Source: a bacterium
GTDB taxonomy: Bacteria; AUK180
Reading direction: 5' to 3'
Length of the DNA: 64,000 nt
Assembly: GCA_023144005.1 (NCBI GenBank)
Contig: JAGLGN010000016.1
Coordinates: 1 to 64,000 of the forward strand
Position 1 is the stretch's first letter. Every line of letters starts with the position of its first letter. Positions 33,428-42,987 of the stretch are shown here, piece by piece. The translations under genes were made by a program, and so were the position numbers. The notes under the pieces are model-generated. The model saw only the letters and a list, made by a program, of their open reading frames with translations. It did no database searches and was not told the origin of the DNA.

Positions 33428-34521
33428 GTACCGGTCTGGATCTTTTTCTTGGATCAACCGAATATCGAAACAGAAATATTGGAATACTGACAAATCAAAG
33501 CGGCGTGGGCTCTTGCGGCACGCCGAATATTGAATTACTGCTTGCTGCCGGCTTCCGCATCAAGACCATCTTTGTTCCCGAACACGGCTTAAGAGGAAGT
33601 AAGGGCGGCGGAGAGAGGATCGAGGATCATATGGACCCTCATTATAATATTCCGGTAGTCAGCCTGTACAATGAAAAACTCAGAATCGATTCCGATAAAT
33701 TCAAGGACATTGATATGCTCCTCTATGACATCCAGGATGTAGGAGCAAGGTTTTATACCTATATTGCCACATTAAAAGCAATTCTGGGATCGATCTCCGA
33801 GTCAGGGCAAGATATCAAAATCGCGATCCTTGATAGGCCGGCGTTCCTGGGAGACAGCATTCAGGGAACACTTCCTGATGAGATCTCTTTTTTATCGCCC
33901 GAATTCATCCCAATCAGATACGGCCTTACCGTCGGAGAATTCGCATTATACACCGCCCGGATCAACAATTATGACACGGAAATTGAGATTTTCCACATCC
34001 CTGATTATCATAGGGGAATGCAATTCCCCGATACCGGTGTGCCGTTCATCTCTCCGTCATCTGCCATCAGAAATTACGAGACCGCGCTGATCTACTCGGG
34101 AACCTGTCTTTTGGAAGGCACAGACCTGTCCGAGGGCAGAGGCACCGATACTCCGTTTTTGGCATGGGGAAGCCCCGATATGCCCGATATAAAAGTTGAT
34201 TTTTCAGGATTCGAAATAAAAGCATACGAGTTTATACCGGAATTCAGCAAATTCAGCGGCAAGAAGATCAAGGGTTTCCGCGCAGCGTTGACAGACCGCG
34301 ATTCGGCTGAGCCCTTTCGCGATATGGTACTGTTCTTAATGGCATTTCACAAGCAGCGCCCCATTGATTTCCGTCTGCCTCATTTTGACCATCTCACGGG
34401 AGGCAGTTTCATCAGGGAAATGATCTGTGAGGGTAACAAAGCCGGGTTTTTATCCCGCTTGAAAGAGGATCAGGAAAAATTCAGAGAAAGTTCGGAAGAT
34501 TTCCGCTTATATTCTTTTTGA
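33412..34521 (+). CDS. namZ: DUF1343 protein, NamZ-type exo-muramidase
   Basis: 369 residues covering the DUF1343 domain; characterised members (NamZ) remove terminal N-acetylmuramic acid from cell-wall sugars. Family blocks: GIDxLL-like TGLDLFLG at residue 7, GILTNQSGVG, VPEHGLRGSKGG, LLYDIQDVGARFYTYI, ILDRPAFLG, YSGTCLLEGTDLSEGRGTDTPF (NamZ LEGT/GRGT motif). No signal peptide. The domain begins almost at the first residue, so the ATG at 33412, which lies inside an R2 terminal repeat, must be close to the true start. Its 3' end overlaps the convergent metallophosphoesterase gene by 15 nt. Confidence 0.85.
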   Translation: MNQNTSTGLDLFLGSTEYRNRNIGILTNQSGVGSCGTPNIELLLAAGFRIKTIFVPEHGLRGSKGGGERIEDHMDPHYNIPVVSLYNEKLRIDSDKFKDIDMLLYDIQDVGARFYTYIATLKAILGSISESGQDIKIAILDRPAFLGDSIQGTLPDEISFLSPEFIPIRYGLTVGEFALYTARINNYDTEIEIFHIPDYHRGMQFPDTGVPFISPSSAIRNYETALIYSGTCLLEGTDLSEGRGTDTPFLAWGSPDMPDIKVDFSGFEIKAYEFIPEFSKFSGKKIKGFRAALTDRDSAEPFRDMVLFLMAFHKQRPIDFRLPHFDHLTGGSFIREMICEGNKAGFLSRLKEDQEKFRESSEDFRLYSF

Positions 34522-35286
34522 CCTGAGAATTATCAACTCCGGAGGTGACATGAACCGAAGCGGAAAGAGTGTTGTCCCCAAACCCCATGTATGCAATATC
34601 TGGACACCTTTATAAGTTGAGATCCCTCTTTTTGTGATTTTACCCCGGCGGATATTGTTAAATATAGAACCGATCAGAGGAATACGGATCTGACCGCCGT
34701 GTGTGTGGCCGTAGAGAAGCAGGAAAGGAGAATATTCCCCTATATCATCCAATATCTCCGGAGAGTGTGAGAGGAATATACATTTCTCCTCTTTGTCTAT
34801 TCCCTTGAACGCCGCATCAATATCATCACGGAACTTATGAGGGTCATCTACTCCGGCTATCGTCCATCCTGGAAACAATTCGCGATGCTCATTTATCAGG
34901 ACCTTCATGGAGTGCCTCTCAAAGATCTCAAGGATCTCCTTCATTCTTTCCGGGGTTGACCCGGGGCCATGATCATTATTTCCCAGTACAAAAAAGCATC
35001 TTTTATCGTCAAAGCATTTGAAAAAGGGGTAGTCGGCGACATTCTCAAAGGTATCGCCAAGGCAAAAAAGCGTTTTTATCGGACTGGCGGATATCAGGGC
35101 GCCGAGCCTACGATGGAATCTCTCCTCTCTTTTCATATGAAGGTCGGATATGACAATGATATCCTCCGGGAGGCCTTCGATCTCGTACTCAACGATCCTT
35201 AGCCTTGTCCTCTCGAAAAAGTATGAATATATTATTACAGAGATGGGGATCAGAGAAAGGAGAATTCCAAGAAGCGTATCATTCAT
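34507..35286 (-). CDS. Membrane-anchored metallophosphoesterase
   Basis: 259 residues: one N-terminal transmembrane helix (about 4-22), then a calcineurin-like phosphoesterase domain with all five blocks: VISDLHMKR, CLGDTFEN, LGNNDHG, FLSHSPE and YGHTHGGQI. Resembles YkuE/YaeI-type enzymes such as those acting on lipid phosphates; LpxH-type lipid A function is possible because the gene ends an lpx run, but the sequence looks closer to YaeI. ATG at 35286 overlaps the cysS stop by 8 nt; a TTG at 35328 is less likely. Confidence 0.85.
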   Translation of the reverse strand: MNDTLLGILLSLIPISVIIYSYFFERTRLRIVEYEIEGLPEDIIVISDLHMKREERFHRRLGALISASPIKTLFCLGDTFENVADYPFFKCFDDKRCFFVLGNNDHGPGSTPERMKEILEIFERHSMKVLINEHRELFPGWTIAGVDDPHKFRDDIDAAFKGIDKEEKCIFLSHSPEILDDIGEYSPFLLLYGHTHGGQIRIPLIGSIFNNIRRGKITKRGISTYKGVQILHTWGLGTTLFPLRFMSPPELIILRSKRI

Positions 35287-36670
35287 CCATTTTCCTGAGG
35301 ATGAATCCTTTGGGAGTATCCTCAACAATATATCCCATTTCTGTGATTTCTCCCCTCAATTCATCCGCGCGGGAATAATCCTTGTCCTGACGCGCTTGAT
35401 AACGCTCTTGGGCAAGTGTATTTACATCGGCGGGGATCTTGTTTTCGGTCATTTCCAATTGAGAGATGTCAAGTATGGTATTGAATCTTGTAAATGCCTT
35501 AATTACAGCTTCTTTGGTCGCGGCATTGACCTTAAGAGGATCGGCAGAATTGATATTGTTTATTATAATGAATAGATGCGACAGGGCATTACCTATTCCC
35601 AGATCGTCCATGAGTGCATCGAAGAAAGCCTTCTCATGCTCCCTGACCATATCGACCAGGTCCACGGACCCTTCTCCGCCCGCCATAAGGTGCTGCACGA
35701 ATACCTTGATATTAGAGATCGTGCTTTCCGCTGCTTTCAATCCTGTGATCGTGAAGTTCAGCTGCGCCCGGTAATGACTCGAAATAAGCATATATCTGAC
35801 CGAATCGTAGTCAAAGCCCCTATCTTCCAATTCTCTTAATGTATAAAAATTGCCCAATGATTTGGACATCTTTTTGCCTTCCACGATAAGGTATTCGGAA
35901 TGTATCCAGTAATTCACCGTTTTCACGCCGCAAAAGGCCTCGCTTTGAGCTTTTTCATTCTCATGATGCGGGAAGATCAGGTCAACTCCACCGGTGTGAA
36001 TATCAAATTGTTCCCCGAGATGCTTTCGGCTGATGGCGGAACATTCGATATGCCATCCGGGACGGCCTTCTCCAAAGGGCATCTTATAAGAGGGCTCATT
36101 ATCCTTTTTCCCCTTCCAGAGCGCGAAATCGCCCGGACTCTCCTTCTCATATGTATCCACATCCACTCGAGCTCCGATCTTAACCTTGCTCAAGTCCAAT
36201 TTTGAAAGTTTTCCGTACTCCGGATATGATGCTAAACTGAAATATACAGATCCGCTACTTTCATAGGCATATCCCTTTTCAATGAGAAATTGTATCATTT
36301 CACTCATGAAGTCGATCTCGTCGGTAGCGCGCGGGGCAAGATCGGGACGGCTGCATTTTAATTTTTCCAGATCCTCAAAGAAGATCTTTTCATATTTCAA
36401 TGAAATTTCGTGGAAGTCAACCCCCTTTTCATTCGCTCTCTTTATGGTCTTGTCATCAATATCGGTAATATTCATGACCTGATATAGAGAATATCCCGCT
36501 TCTTTCAGAATACGCTTAAGCAGATCGACAAAAACAAAGTATCTTAAGTTGCCGATATGAGCATAATCATATACCGTGGGGCCGCAGGAATACATCTTAA
36601 CTTCATTGCCGTTGATGGGTGTAAAGTTCTCGATCTTTCGACTTAAGGTGTTGAAGATCTTGATCGTCAT
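35279..36670 (-). CDS. cysS: Cysteine-tRNA ligase
   Basis: 463 residues, class I synthetase charging tRNA-Cys. Visible: zinc and Cys-binding CGPTVYDYAHIGN (HIGH motif as HIGN), WHIECSAIS with the second zinc Cys, FPHHENE with the zinc His, and KMSKSLGN (KMSKS loop). C-terminal DALR-type helical region follows. Length is usual. Starts 4 nt inside the Gfo/Idh gene end, last of the tightly packed envelope run together with the metallophosphoesterase. Confidence 0.97.
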   Translation of the reverse strand: MTIKIFNTLSRKIENFTPINGNEVKMYSCGPTVYDYAHIGNLRYFVFVDLLKRILKEAGYSLYQVMNITDIDDKTIKRANEKGVDFHEISLKYEKIFFEDLEKLKCSRPDLAPRATDEIDFMSEMIQFLIEKGYAYESSGSVYFSLASYPEYGKLSKLDLSKVKIGARVDVDTYEKESPGDFALWKGKKDNEPSYKMPFGEGRPGWHIECSAISRKHLGEQFDIHTGGVDLIFPHHENEKAQSEAFCGVKTVNYWIHSEYLIVEGKKMSKSLGNFYTLRELEDRGFDYDSVRYMLISSHYRAQLNFTITGLKAAESTISNIKVFVQHLMAGGEGSVDLVDMVREHEKAFFDALMDDLGIGNALSHLFIIINNINSADPLKVNAATKEAVIKAFTRFNTILDISQLEMTENKIPADVNTLAQERYQARQDKDYSRADELRGEITEMGYIVEDTPKGFILRKMDE

Positions 36671-37593
36671 GCTTCCTTGATCTTTTCTTCTATCTTTTCC
36701 GCGATCTCAAGGGCTTTTATCCCGTCGTCAAGCGTAACCCTCGGCGGCCGCCCTTCATCGACTGCATTGAAGAATTCCTTCTGCTCGAGCATAAGGGTCT
36801 CTTTCCTTTTAAAACGCTTCAAAAGGGGTTTAAGGGCTAACTTACCGCCTTCCAGAGAGCCAGTAACGGACTTGACCTTTAATTTCAGCAGATCAAGTGA
36901 AAAATACCCCTGTTTCTGAAAGATCCTCATCTTGCGTTCTTTCTTCAAACTCAGACGGGAAACCGAAAGGATGGCATAGCATCCGTTCTGGAATTTCAAT
37001 CTGGTTATCGCCATATCATCTTTCTCGCCAAGCGCTGAAAGCCCAACGGTCTCAATATCGATCAGAGGACTTTTCACAAAAGCGTTTATCAGGTCGATAT
37101 CATGTATCATCAAGTCCAAAATGGCGCCCACATCCGTGATCCTTCCTGAGACGGAAAACGGTGCAAGACGCTCCGCCTGAATAAAACGCGGTGTATCGAT
37201 CTTGTCTTCGACCCAGGTTATCACCGGATTGAATCTTTCAACATGTCCGATCTGAACAATACTTCCGCTCTTATCGGCCATTTGCTTCAATTTCTTAGCA
37301 TCACTGAGTACCGATGCCACGGGTTTTTCAATAAAAGTGTGAATCCCCTTTGAAATAAAATATGACGCTATCTCATAATGCGTGGCCGTTGGAGTAACTA
37401 TGAGCACACAATCGAGCTCGGGAAGCTCTTGATATGTACTAAAAAACGGAATATCATGGTCTTTCTTCAACTCTTTGACCCTTTCAGAAGATGATTCCGC
37501 AACTCCGACAAGATCTATGTCAGGGTTCTTCACAAGATACTTTAGATGTATGGAGCCAAGAACTCCCGCCCCTACCAGTCCCACCCTTTTCAT
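36667..37593 (-). CDS. Gfo/Idh/MocA oxidoreductase next to lpxA
   Basis: 308 residues: N-terminal Rossmann domain (GLVGAGVLGSIHLKYL), the family motif EKPVA with the catalytic Lys, and a C-terminal alpha/beta domain with MIHDIDLINAF. Homologues of this oxidoreductase are often placed directly after lpxA; in Leptospira and Acidithiobacillus the related GnnA oxidises UDP-GlcNAc so that GnnB can aminate it for 3-amino lipid A. No aminotransferase is present in the window, so that role is only suggested. The start shares one base with the lpxA stop (TAATG). Confidence 0.85.
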   Translation of the reverse strand: MKRVGLVGAGVLGSIHLKYLVKNPDIDLVGVAESSSERVKELKKDHDIPFFSTYQELPELDCVLIVTPTATHYEIASYFISKGIHTFIEKPVASVLSDAKKLKQMADKSGSIVQIGHVERFNPVITWVEDKIDTPRFIQAERLAPFSVSGRITDVGAILDLMIHDIDLINAFVKSPLIDIETVGLSALGEKDDMAITRLKFQNGCYAILSVSRLSLKKERKMRIFQKQGYFSLDLLKLKVKSVTGSLEGGKLALKPLLKRFKRKETLMLEQKEFFNAVDEGRPPRVTLDDGIKALEIAEKIEEKIKEA

Positions 37594-38372
37594 TATAAGA
37601 GTATTCCCCGGTCTGAGGATCGGATGAAATCAACAAATTTCTTAACTGTCCTTTCATTGCTGTCAAAATCAGCTTCGATCTTCTCCAGAGCCTGAGCGGT
37701 ATTAAGTTTTGAGTGATAAACTATCCTGTAAAGCTCTTTCACGATAGCTATCTCTTCTTCTGAGAAGCCGTTTCTGCGCAGACCGATGATATTGAACGCC
37801 TTGATCTTGGTTGGCTGAGATACAACGATGGCATACGGAGGTATGTCCTTTCTTATAAGGCATCCCGCTCCGACCATGGCGAACGACCCTACCCTTGTGA
37901 ATTGATGAAGCCCGGTCAGGCCTCCGATTATCGCATTATCATGTATATCAACATGGCCGGCTAAGTTAACCGCATTTGCCATGATAACATTATTGCCGAT
38001 ACTGCAATTGTGAGCGACATGAACATATGCCATAATATAACACCCGTCACCGACGGTGGTTATACTTCCTTCACCTGTTGAAGTATTAAAGTCGCAATAC
38101 TCTCTGATAACGGTATTTGCTCCGATCTTGAGATATGTCCTCTCACCTCCGAATTTTAGGTCTTGAGGTTCTGAACCCAAGGTAGCAAAAGGAAATACTC
38201 TCGTATTCTCTCCAATCTCTGTATCATGAACTATATTTGCATGGTGCATCACTTCCACGCCTTTGTGAATGTGGACATTATCTCCCACATAAGAGTAGGC
38301 GCCGATACTTACACCATCTTCCAATTTTACATCTTCTGAAACGATAGCCGTTGGATGGATTTTAACGGACAT
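37593..38372 (-). CDS. lpxA: UDP-N-acetylglucosamine O-acyltransferase
   Basis: 259 residues: left-handed parallel beta-helix of hexapeptide repeats (about 1-190) and a C-terminal helical domain. Catalytic His lies in AYVHVAHNCSIG. Transfers the first acyl chain to UDP-GlcNAc (or its 3-amino form) in lipid A synthesis. Starts immediately after fabZ, as in many diderms, and is coupled to the oxidoreductase gene. Confidence 0.96.
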   Translation of the reverse strand: MSVKIHPTAIVSEDVKLEDGVSIGAYSYVGDNVHIHKGVEVMHHANIVHDTEIGENTRVFPFATLGSEPQDLKFGGERTYLKIGANTVIREYCDFNTSTGEGSITTVGDGCYIMAYVHVAHNCSIGNNVIMANAVNLAGHVDIHDNAIIGGLTGLHQFTRVGSFAMVGAGCLIRKDIPPYAIVVSQPTKIKAFNIIGLRRNGFSEEEIAIVKELYRIVYHSKLNTAQALEKIEADFDSNERTVKKFVDFIRSSDRGILL

Positions 38373-38831
38373 TTAAACCTCTCTTTTCGCTCCTATGGCG
38401 GTCATAATAGCTTCTGCAACTACCTGCTCTCCAACATAGGCCTTACCATTGAATTTTGCTCTGGGGCGGGTCGGATCCTCTACTTGATGAACCGTTTCAA
38501 CCTTATATACCAGCTTATCCCCGGGAGTAACCGGTTTTCTGAATTTAACCTTATCTATGGTCATGAAATACATAACGATATCTTCCGGAAGGTCCATATT
38601 TTCAAAAAGCATGATCGCGCCTGTTTGAGCCAGGCCCTCTACGATCAGGACACCGGGCATAACCGGATGACCCGGAAAATGACCTTGAAAGAACCACTCA
38701 TTATAGGTTACATTCTTATACGCGACAATGTTTTTCTCGCCGATCTCCAATACACGGTCGAGCATAACAAAAGGAAATGCATGGGGAAGACGCTTTAAGA
38801 TCCCTTCAATATCAATCACTCGTTCTCCCAT
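38373..38831 (-). CDS. fabZ: 3-hydroxyacyl-ACP dehydratase
   Basis: 152 residues, hotdog fold. Catalytic His and Glu are in FQGHFPGHPVMPGVLIVEGLA. Dehydrates 3-hydroxyacyl-ACP in fatty acid elongation and competes with LpxA/LpxD for hydroxyacyl-ACP. Overlaps lpxD by 16 nt and abuts lpxA. It is stand-alone, not an LpxC-FabZ fusion; lpxC is absent here. Confidence 0.96.
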   Translation of the reverse strand: MGERVIDIEGILKRLPHAFPFVMLDRVLEIGEKNIVAYKNVTYNEWFFQGHFPGHPVMPGVLIVEGLAQTGAIMLFENMDLPEDIVMYFMTIDKVKFRKPVTPGDKLVYKVETVHQVEDPTRPRAKFNGKAYVGEQVVAEAIMTAIGAKREV

Positions 38832-39835
38832 TTTTTCTTGACCTCCCTGATAAAATCATATATCTCCGGCAATCGTTTGGAAATTGCCTGTATCTTCAAC
38901 TCCTCCATATGCGGTTTTGCGGGAATACCCGAATACATCACATTTGAAGGAACTGATTTTGAAACTCCGCATTTGGCGCCGATAATTGAATTCTCACCGA
39001 TCTCGATATGGCCGACTATACCGGCTTGCGCCGCTATTATCGCATTGTCCCCGATCTTCGTTGACCCCGCGATACCCGATTGCGCTATGATCAGGCAATT
39101 CTTTCCGACATGAACATTATGCGCGATCTGGACAAGGTTATCTATCTTGGTATTATCACCTATCACGGTATCCTCAACGGTTCCCCTGTCGATCGTTGTA
39201 TTCGCGCCTATATAAACATTTTTCCCCACGACCACACTGCCGACCTGAGGAATTCTTCCAATGGACCCGTCCTTCAATTTCGGGAATCCGAACCCTGAGG
39301 TTCCGATCTTTGCTCCGGAATCGATCACAGTATCTTCACCGATCTTCACGCCGCGGCCTATATAAACGCCGGACATGATCACAGCGCCGGGTCCGATATG
39401 GGCATTCTCATCTATGACAACTCCACCGTAAAGGACAGCGCCCTTGTCAATTCTGGAATTGGCGCCCACGGAAGCAAGCGGCATAATTACCACATCTTTA
39501 CAGATCATCGCGTTTTCATGAACGAAAGCTCTTTCCGAGATCTGCGGATCGGGCAAGGACGGTTCAAAAACCTGAAGCACGCCGCCAAAATAGATCTGCG
39601 GCTCTTCGGCTTCGATGACGGTGTTCTTGACCGTATCGCAATGCGGAATATCGCTCTTTTCAAGTATGATCGTCATTCCCGAAAGATCTTTCAGGTATTT
39701 GGTGTACTTCTTATTGGCTAAAAAGGTAATATGGCCGGATCTCGGCATATCAATGGTGCAGGGAAAGGTTATTTCCCTTTCCCCTTCACCATGAATGATA
39801 CCGCCTAATCTCTTAACGATATCAAATGCATTCAT
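38816..39835 (-). CDS. lpxD: UDP-3-O-acylglucosamine N-acyltransferase
   Basis: 339 residues: N-terminal uridine-binding domain (about 1-100, ITFLANKKYTKYL), hexapeptide beta-helix (about 105-305) with catalytic His in VQIAHNVHVGKNC, and a C-terminal helix. Adds the second acyl chain in lipid A synthesis. Six nt after skp, as in the classic bamA-skp-lpxD-fabZ-lpxA order. Confidence 0.96.
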   Translation of the reverse strand: MNAFDIVKRLGGIIHGEGEREITFPCTIDMPRSGHITFLANKKYTKYLKDLSGMTIILEKSDIPHCDTVKNTVIEAEEPQIYFGGVLQVFEPSLPDPQISERAFVHENAMICKDVVIMPLASVGANSRIDKGAVLYGGVVIDENAHIGPGAVIMSGVYIGRGVKIGEDTVIDSGAKIGTSGFGFPKLKDGSIGRIPQVGSVVVGKNVYIGANTTIDRGTVEDTVIGDNTKIDNLVQIAHNVHVGKNCLIIAQSGIAGSTKIGDNAIIAAQAGIVGHIEIGENSIIGAKCGVSKSVPSNVMYSGIPAKPHMEELKIQAISKRLPEIYDFIREVKKKWENE

Positions 39836-39840
39836 TGATG

Positions 39841-40356
39841 CTATTTTGATTTTTTCTTTGCGGGTTTTCTGCCGTTCATCTCACGAATAACATCAGATGT
39901 TATATCATTGCCTGAACCGGCGTAGATCACTGCCTCTTTGAGAACTACCATATCGTAACCCAGCTTGTCGGCTACTTTCTGTACGGCAACGGCGAGTTGA
40001 GCCTGAAAGGTCTCATAGATCATCTGCTGCTTCTGATTAAGTTCCTGCTGCGCAGCCTGAAAATCCTTGACCAATGCTTCATATTTCGTCTTCAACTCAT
40101 TGGTTTTCTGCTCTCTTTTGGTCTTATCCATTAACTCAGACTGATCCTGCAGAGCTGACAATTCTCCTTCTATCTGAGATTTCTTGGTATCAATCTCTAC
40201 CTGTTTACTCTGAAAATAATTGGAGAGTTTTTCAAACTCGGCCTTGAACTGATCAACATTCTGAAATACTTCCATTGCATCCACATATGCGATCTCTGAC
40301 GCAAATGCCATAAGCCCTGTCAACATAACGATGAAAAGTGTTAATGTCTTCTTCAT
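39841..40356 (-). CDS. skp: OmpH/Skp-family periplasmic chaperone
   Basis: 171 residues: signal peptide (cleavage about residue 19, MAFASEI), then a long charged coiled coil (about 40-125) and a short C-terminal part ending in a Lys-rich tail. Skp holds unfolded outer-membrane proteins for BamA. Strong AGGAGG site; placed directly after bamA. Confidence 0.92.
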   Translation of the reverse strand: MKKTLTLFIVMLTGLMAFASEIAYVDAMEVFQNVDQFKAEFEKLSNYFQSKQVEIDTKKSQIEGELSALQDQSELMDKTKREQKTNELKTKYEALVKDFQAAQQELNQKQQMIYETFQAQLAVAVQKVADKLGYDMVVLKEAVIYAGSGNDITSDVIREMNGRKPAKKKSK

Positions 40357-40383
40357 ATATCCTCCTAGGGATGTTCTACACTG

Positions 40384-42987
40384 TTAAAACACATTGCCAA
40401 TTGTAAAGTGGAGTTTTGTATTGGAAAAGTTCTTGCCAACCTCCGAATCGGTGGGATGGGAAAATCCGTATGCATAATCCAATCTCAGTACTCCTAACAT
40501 GGGTACTTCAAATCTTATGCCAAAACCTATGGAATGTGCTAATTTAAAATTATTCAGGCTGAAAGGTTCGGAGTATATTTCGTCTAATTCCCCGTCCCCA
40601 TCAATATCTCTGTAAATATCCGTCCAGATATAACCGGCATCATAAAAAAATGCTCCCCAGAACTGTTTTCCGTATATCGGGAATTTGTACTCCGCGTTAA
40701 AATTGAACAATTTAGTTCCGCCGATGGGATAATAAGAGACACCGTAATCTTTATAATATGATGAATTTATGAGTTTGGTCTGATCATCTCCCGTATCTTT
40801 ATCTATGATGACGCCTGTATAGGGATCGATCCAATCACCCGTATCGGGGTTAACTATGACCCATTTCTCGGTATCACCCCAGATGGAATAGAGCCATGTC
40901 CAATGTTCTCTCGCGAATGCAAGCTCTGTGTATCCGATGGAACGGTCCTCGTAACCGCGGACAGAATAATCCCCACCCATGAAAAATCGCTCATAGACAG
41001 GAGGAATTTTCTGATCGGAGAAGCTCTGTATGAAACCGAATTGTGCCCTTAGTCCCAGAACGAATTTCCAGAAAAGAGGCTTATAGACCTCGGCTTGTGT
41101 GACTATCTTCAGATAATGGGCATTACCGCCGAATCCGAACCAGTCATCGGCGCCGGTCTTTATGAAATCACCTGCGAGTGTGGAAGAAATACTGAATTTC
41201 GAGCCCCTTGTCGGATTGAAGAAATAATCCCTCTGATCACGGGAGAAACTCAGGGAAATGGCGTTCGTTACGTTCCAGCCGAGATTTGTGGTGACATCAG
41301 CGGGAGCGGACTGCATATTTTCTTCCTCTACATCTAATCTGATATCATCATGTCTGAGCTGAAGGTTCACTTGATAATATCTCCAGAAATTCTTTCCGAA
41401 TCTCAGAGAGAAGCCATTCTTCAATTCGGTATAAAAGAGCTCATAACGATCAAATGTCTGATGATAAATATCAAGTCCGAACGCGATCTGGCCCTTTATT
41501 ACCCAGGGATTCAAGAACCATGGGTCTGTAAAATTAAGATTAAAGTCATCCCTGTACTGCGAATGCTCGTATTTGAAATTTAATTTGTACCCGTATCCAA
41601 GCAGATTGGATTCTCCGATCTCGACAAAACCGATCAGTTTTTCCTCATTTGAATATCCACCGCCAAGCTGTGCCTTTCCTGTAGGTTTTTCTTTCGCGTA
41701 CCAGATCAGGTCATAGCTGTTCGTGCCGGCGACTTGTGTATATATCGGGTAAATATTGTCAAAATAATTCAGATTGTATAATTTCTGCTGAGTTTCCTGA
41801 AGCTCTTTTACTGAAAACGGAGAATCTTCCTCCACATACATCTCTCTCAAAAGTACCCAGGGTTTGGTCTTCATCGCCTGAGCGCCGATCGGTTTAATGG
41901 AGATCGTACTGATAAATGCCTGCTCGCCCTGTTTGACCTTGAGAATAACATTGACCTTACTTCCTTCAAGATCAAAAACCTTTTTTGAATCGACCAGCAC
42001 ACCAAGATACCCGAGGTCGGTGTATAATATCCGAAGGTCGGAGATCATTGCGCCGAATATCTCATCGGAGTAAGGGGCGTTGGAATACTTCTTGGCCCTT
42101 GCTCTCAATCTCTCAACCGGTATAACCGGCTCTTCACCTTCTCCGAAGCTGATATCGACCTCGCCTATATTAAAGGGTTTACCCTCGTCAATAGCCACAT
42201 GAAGACGAATACTTCCCTCAACTGTCTCCACCTCTTCCAATTCTATTCTGGCGGAGATGAAACCGTTTTTCTTATAGAATTCCCTAAGTCCGTTCAGGCC
42301 GTCCTCGATCTTCTGCTGATCGTAATATCCCCTTGACATAAGAGATCGCTTCTTGATCTTAAGAGCAGAGGCGATCTTTTTTTGAGTAAAAGCCTCAACA
42401 CCTTTTATTTCGATCTCTGAGATGAAGAATTTCTCCCCTTCCAATATCTCATAGGTAACGGATTTTGAAAAGTCACCGGCATCGGTAACATCCTTGCTTA
42501 TCTTCACATTGAAATAACCCTTTTTCATATAATACTTTTTGAGCTTCTTCAGGGCTTCAAGAAATAAATATTCATCGTAATACGGGGGAAATTCTTTGCT
42601 TTCACCGGTCAATTCGCATTTATCCAATAAGCGTTTGCCCGAAAATTCTTCATTTCCCGTAAAATGGATCTCCTTCAAATGGGATTTGTCGGTAAATCTG
42701 AATTCGACGATTATGCCGATCTCTCCTTTAGAAAGGTCAACGGCTATATTATCATAATACCCGAAACCCCAGATCTCGGTGATATCCTCATTGAGGGACT
42801 TTATAGAGAATGTTGTCCCCTTTTCGATCCTCAGGATCAGGCGCAGATCATCATCCTTACTGTCCAGGTCCTTGTCGTGAACGAATTTGACATCTTCGAT
42901 ATACTTCCCTTCATAGTCGTTATAGTTCACACCAAAGGTGGGGATCACAAGCCCAATGATAAGAAATAACAATGCTAAATGTTTCAT
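40384..42987 (-). CDS. bamA: Outer membrane assembly factor BamA
   Basis: 867 residues: signal peptide (about 1-19), five POTRA domains (about 22-430; for example KEIHFTGNEEFSGKRLL and FFISEIEIKGVEAF), and a 16-strand beta-barrel (about 450-867) with the loop-6 motif SVRGYEDRSIG and the C-terminal Phe (TIGNVF) that signals outer-membrane insertion. It inserts beta-barrel proteins into the outer membrane. The ATG overlaps the glgA stop by 4 nt. Proof of a diderm envelope. Confidence 0.97.
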   Translation of the reverse strand: MKHLALLFLIIGLVIPTFGVNYNDYEGKYIEDVKFVHDKDLDSKDDDLRLILRIEKGTTFSIKSLNEDITEIWGFGYYDNIAVDLSKGEIGIIVEFRFTDKSHLKEIHFTGNEEFSGKRLLDKCELTGESKEFPPYYDEYLFLEALKKLKKYYMKKGYFNVKISKDVTDAGDFSKSVTYEILEGEKFFISEIEIKGVEAFTQKKIASALKIKKRSLMSRGYYDQQKIEDGLNGLREFYKKNGFISARIELEEVETVEGSIRLHVAIDEGKPFNIGEVDISFGEGEEPVIPVERLRARAKKYSNAPYSDEIFGAMISDLRILYTDLGYLGVLVDSKKVFDLEGSKVNVILKVKQGEQAFISTISIKPIGAQAMKTKPWVLLREMYVEEDSPFSVKELQETQQKLYNLNYFDNIYPIYTQVAGTNSYDLIWYAKEKPTGKAQLGGGYSNEEKLIGFVEIGESNLLGYGYKLNFKYEHSQYRDDFNLNFTDPWFLNPWVIKGQIAFGLDIYHQTFDRYELFYTELKNGFSLRFGKNFWRYYQVNLQLRHDDIRLDVEEENMQSAPADVTTNLGWNVTNAISLSFSRDQRDYFFNPTRGSKFSISSTLAGDFIKTGADDWFGFGGNAHYLKIVTQAEVYKPLFWKFVLGLRAQFGFIQSFSDQKIPPVYERFFMGGDYSVRGYEDRSIGYTELAFAREHWTWLYSIWGDTEKWVIVNPDTGDWIDPYTGVIIDKDTGDDQTKLINSSYYKDYGVSYYPIGGTKLFNFNAEYKFPIYGKQFWGAFFYDAGYIWTDIYRDIDGDGELDEIYSEPFSLNNFKLAHSIGFGIRFEVPMLGVLRLDYAYGFSHPTDSEVGKNFSNTKLHFTIGNVF

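Noticed and set aside
37593-38831. fabZ as an LpxC-FabZ fusion
   Set aside because: The frame is 152 residues with only the hotdog domain; no LpxC zinc motif is present.
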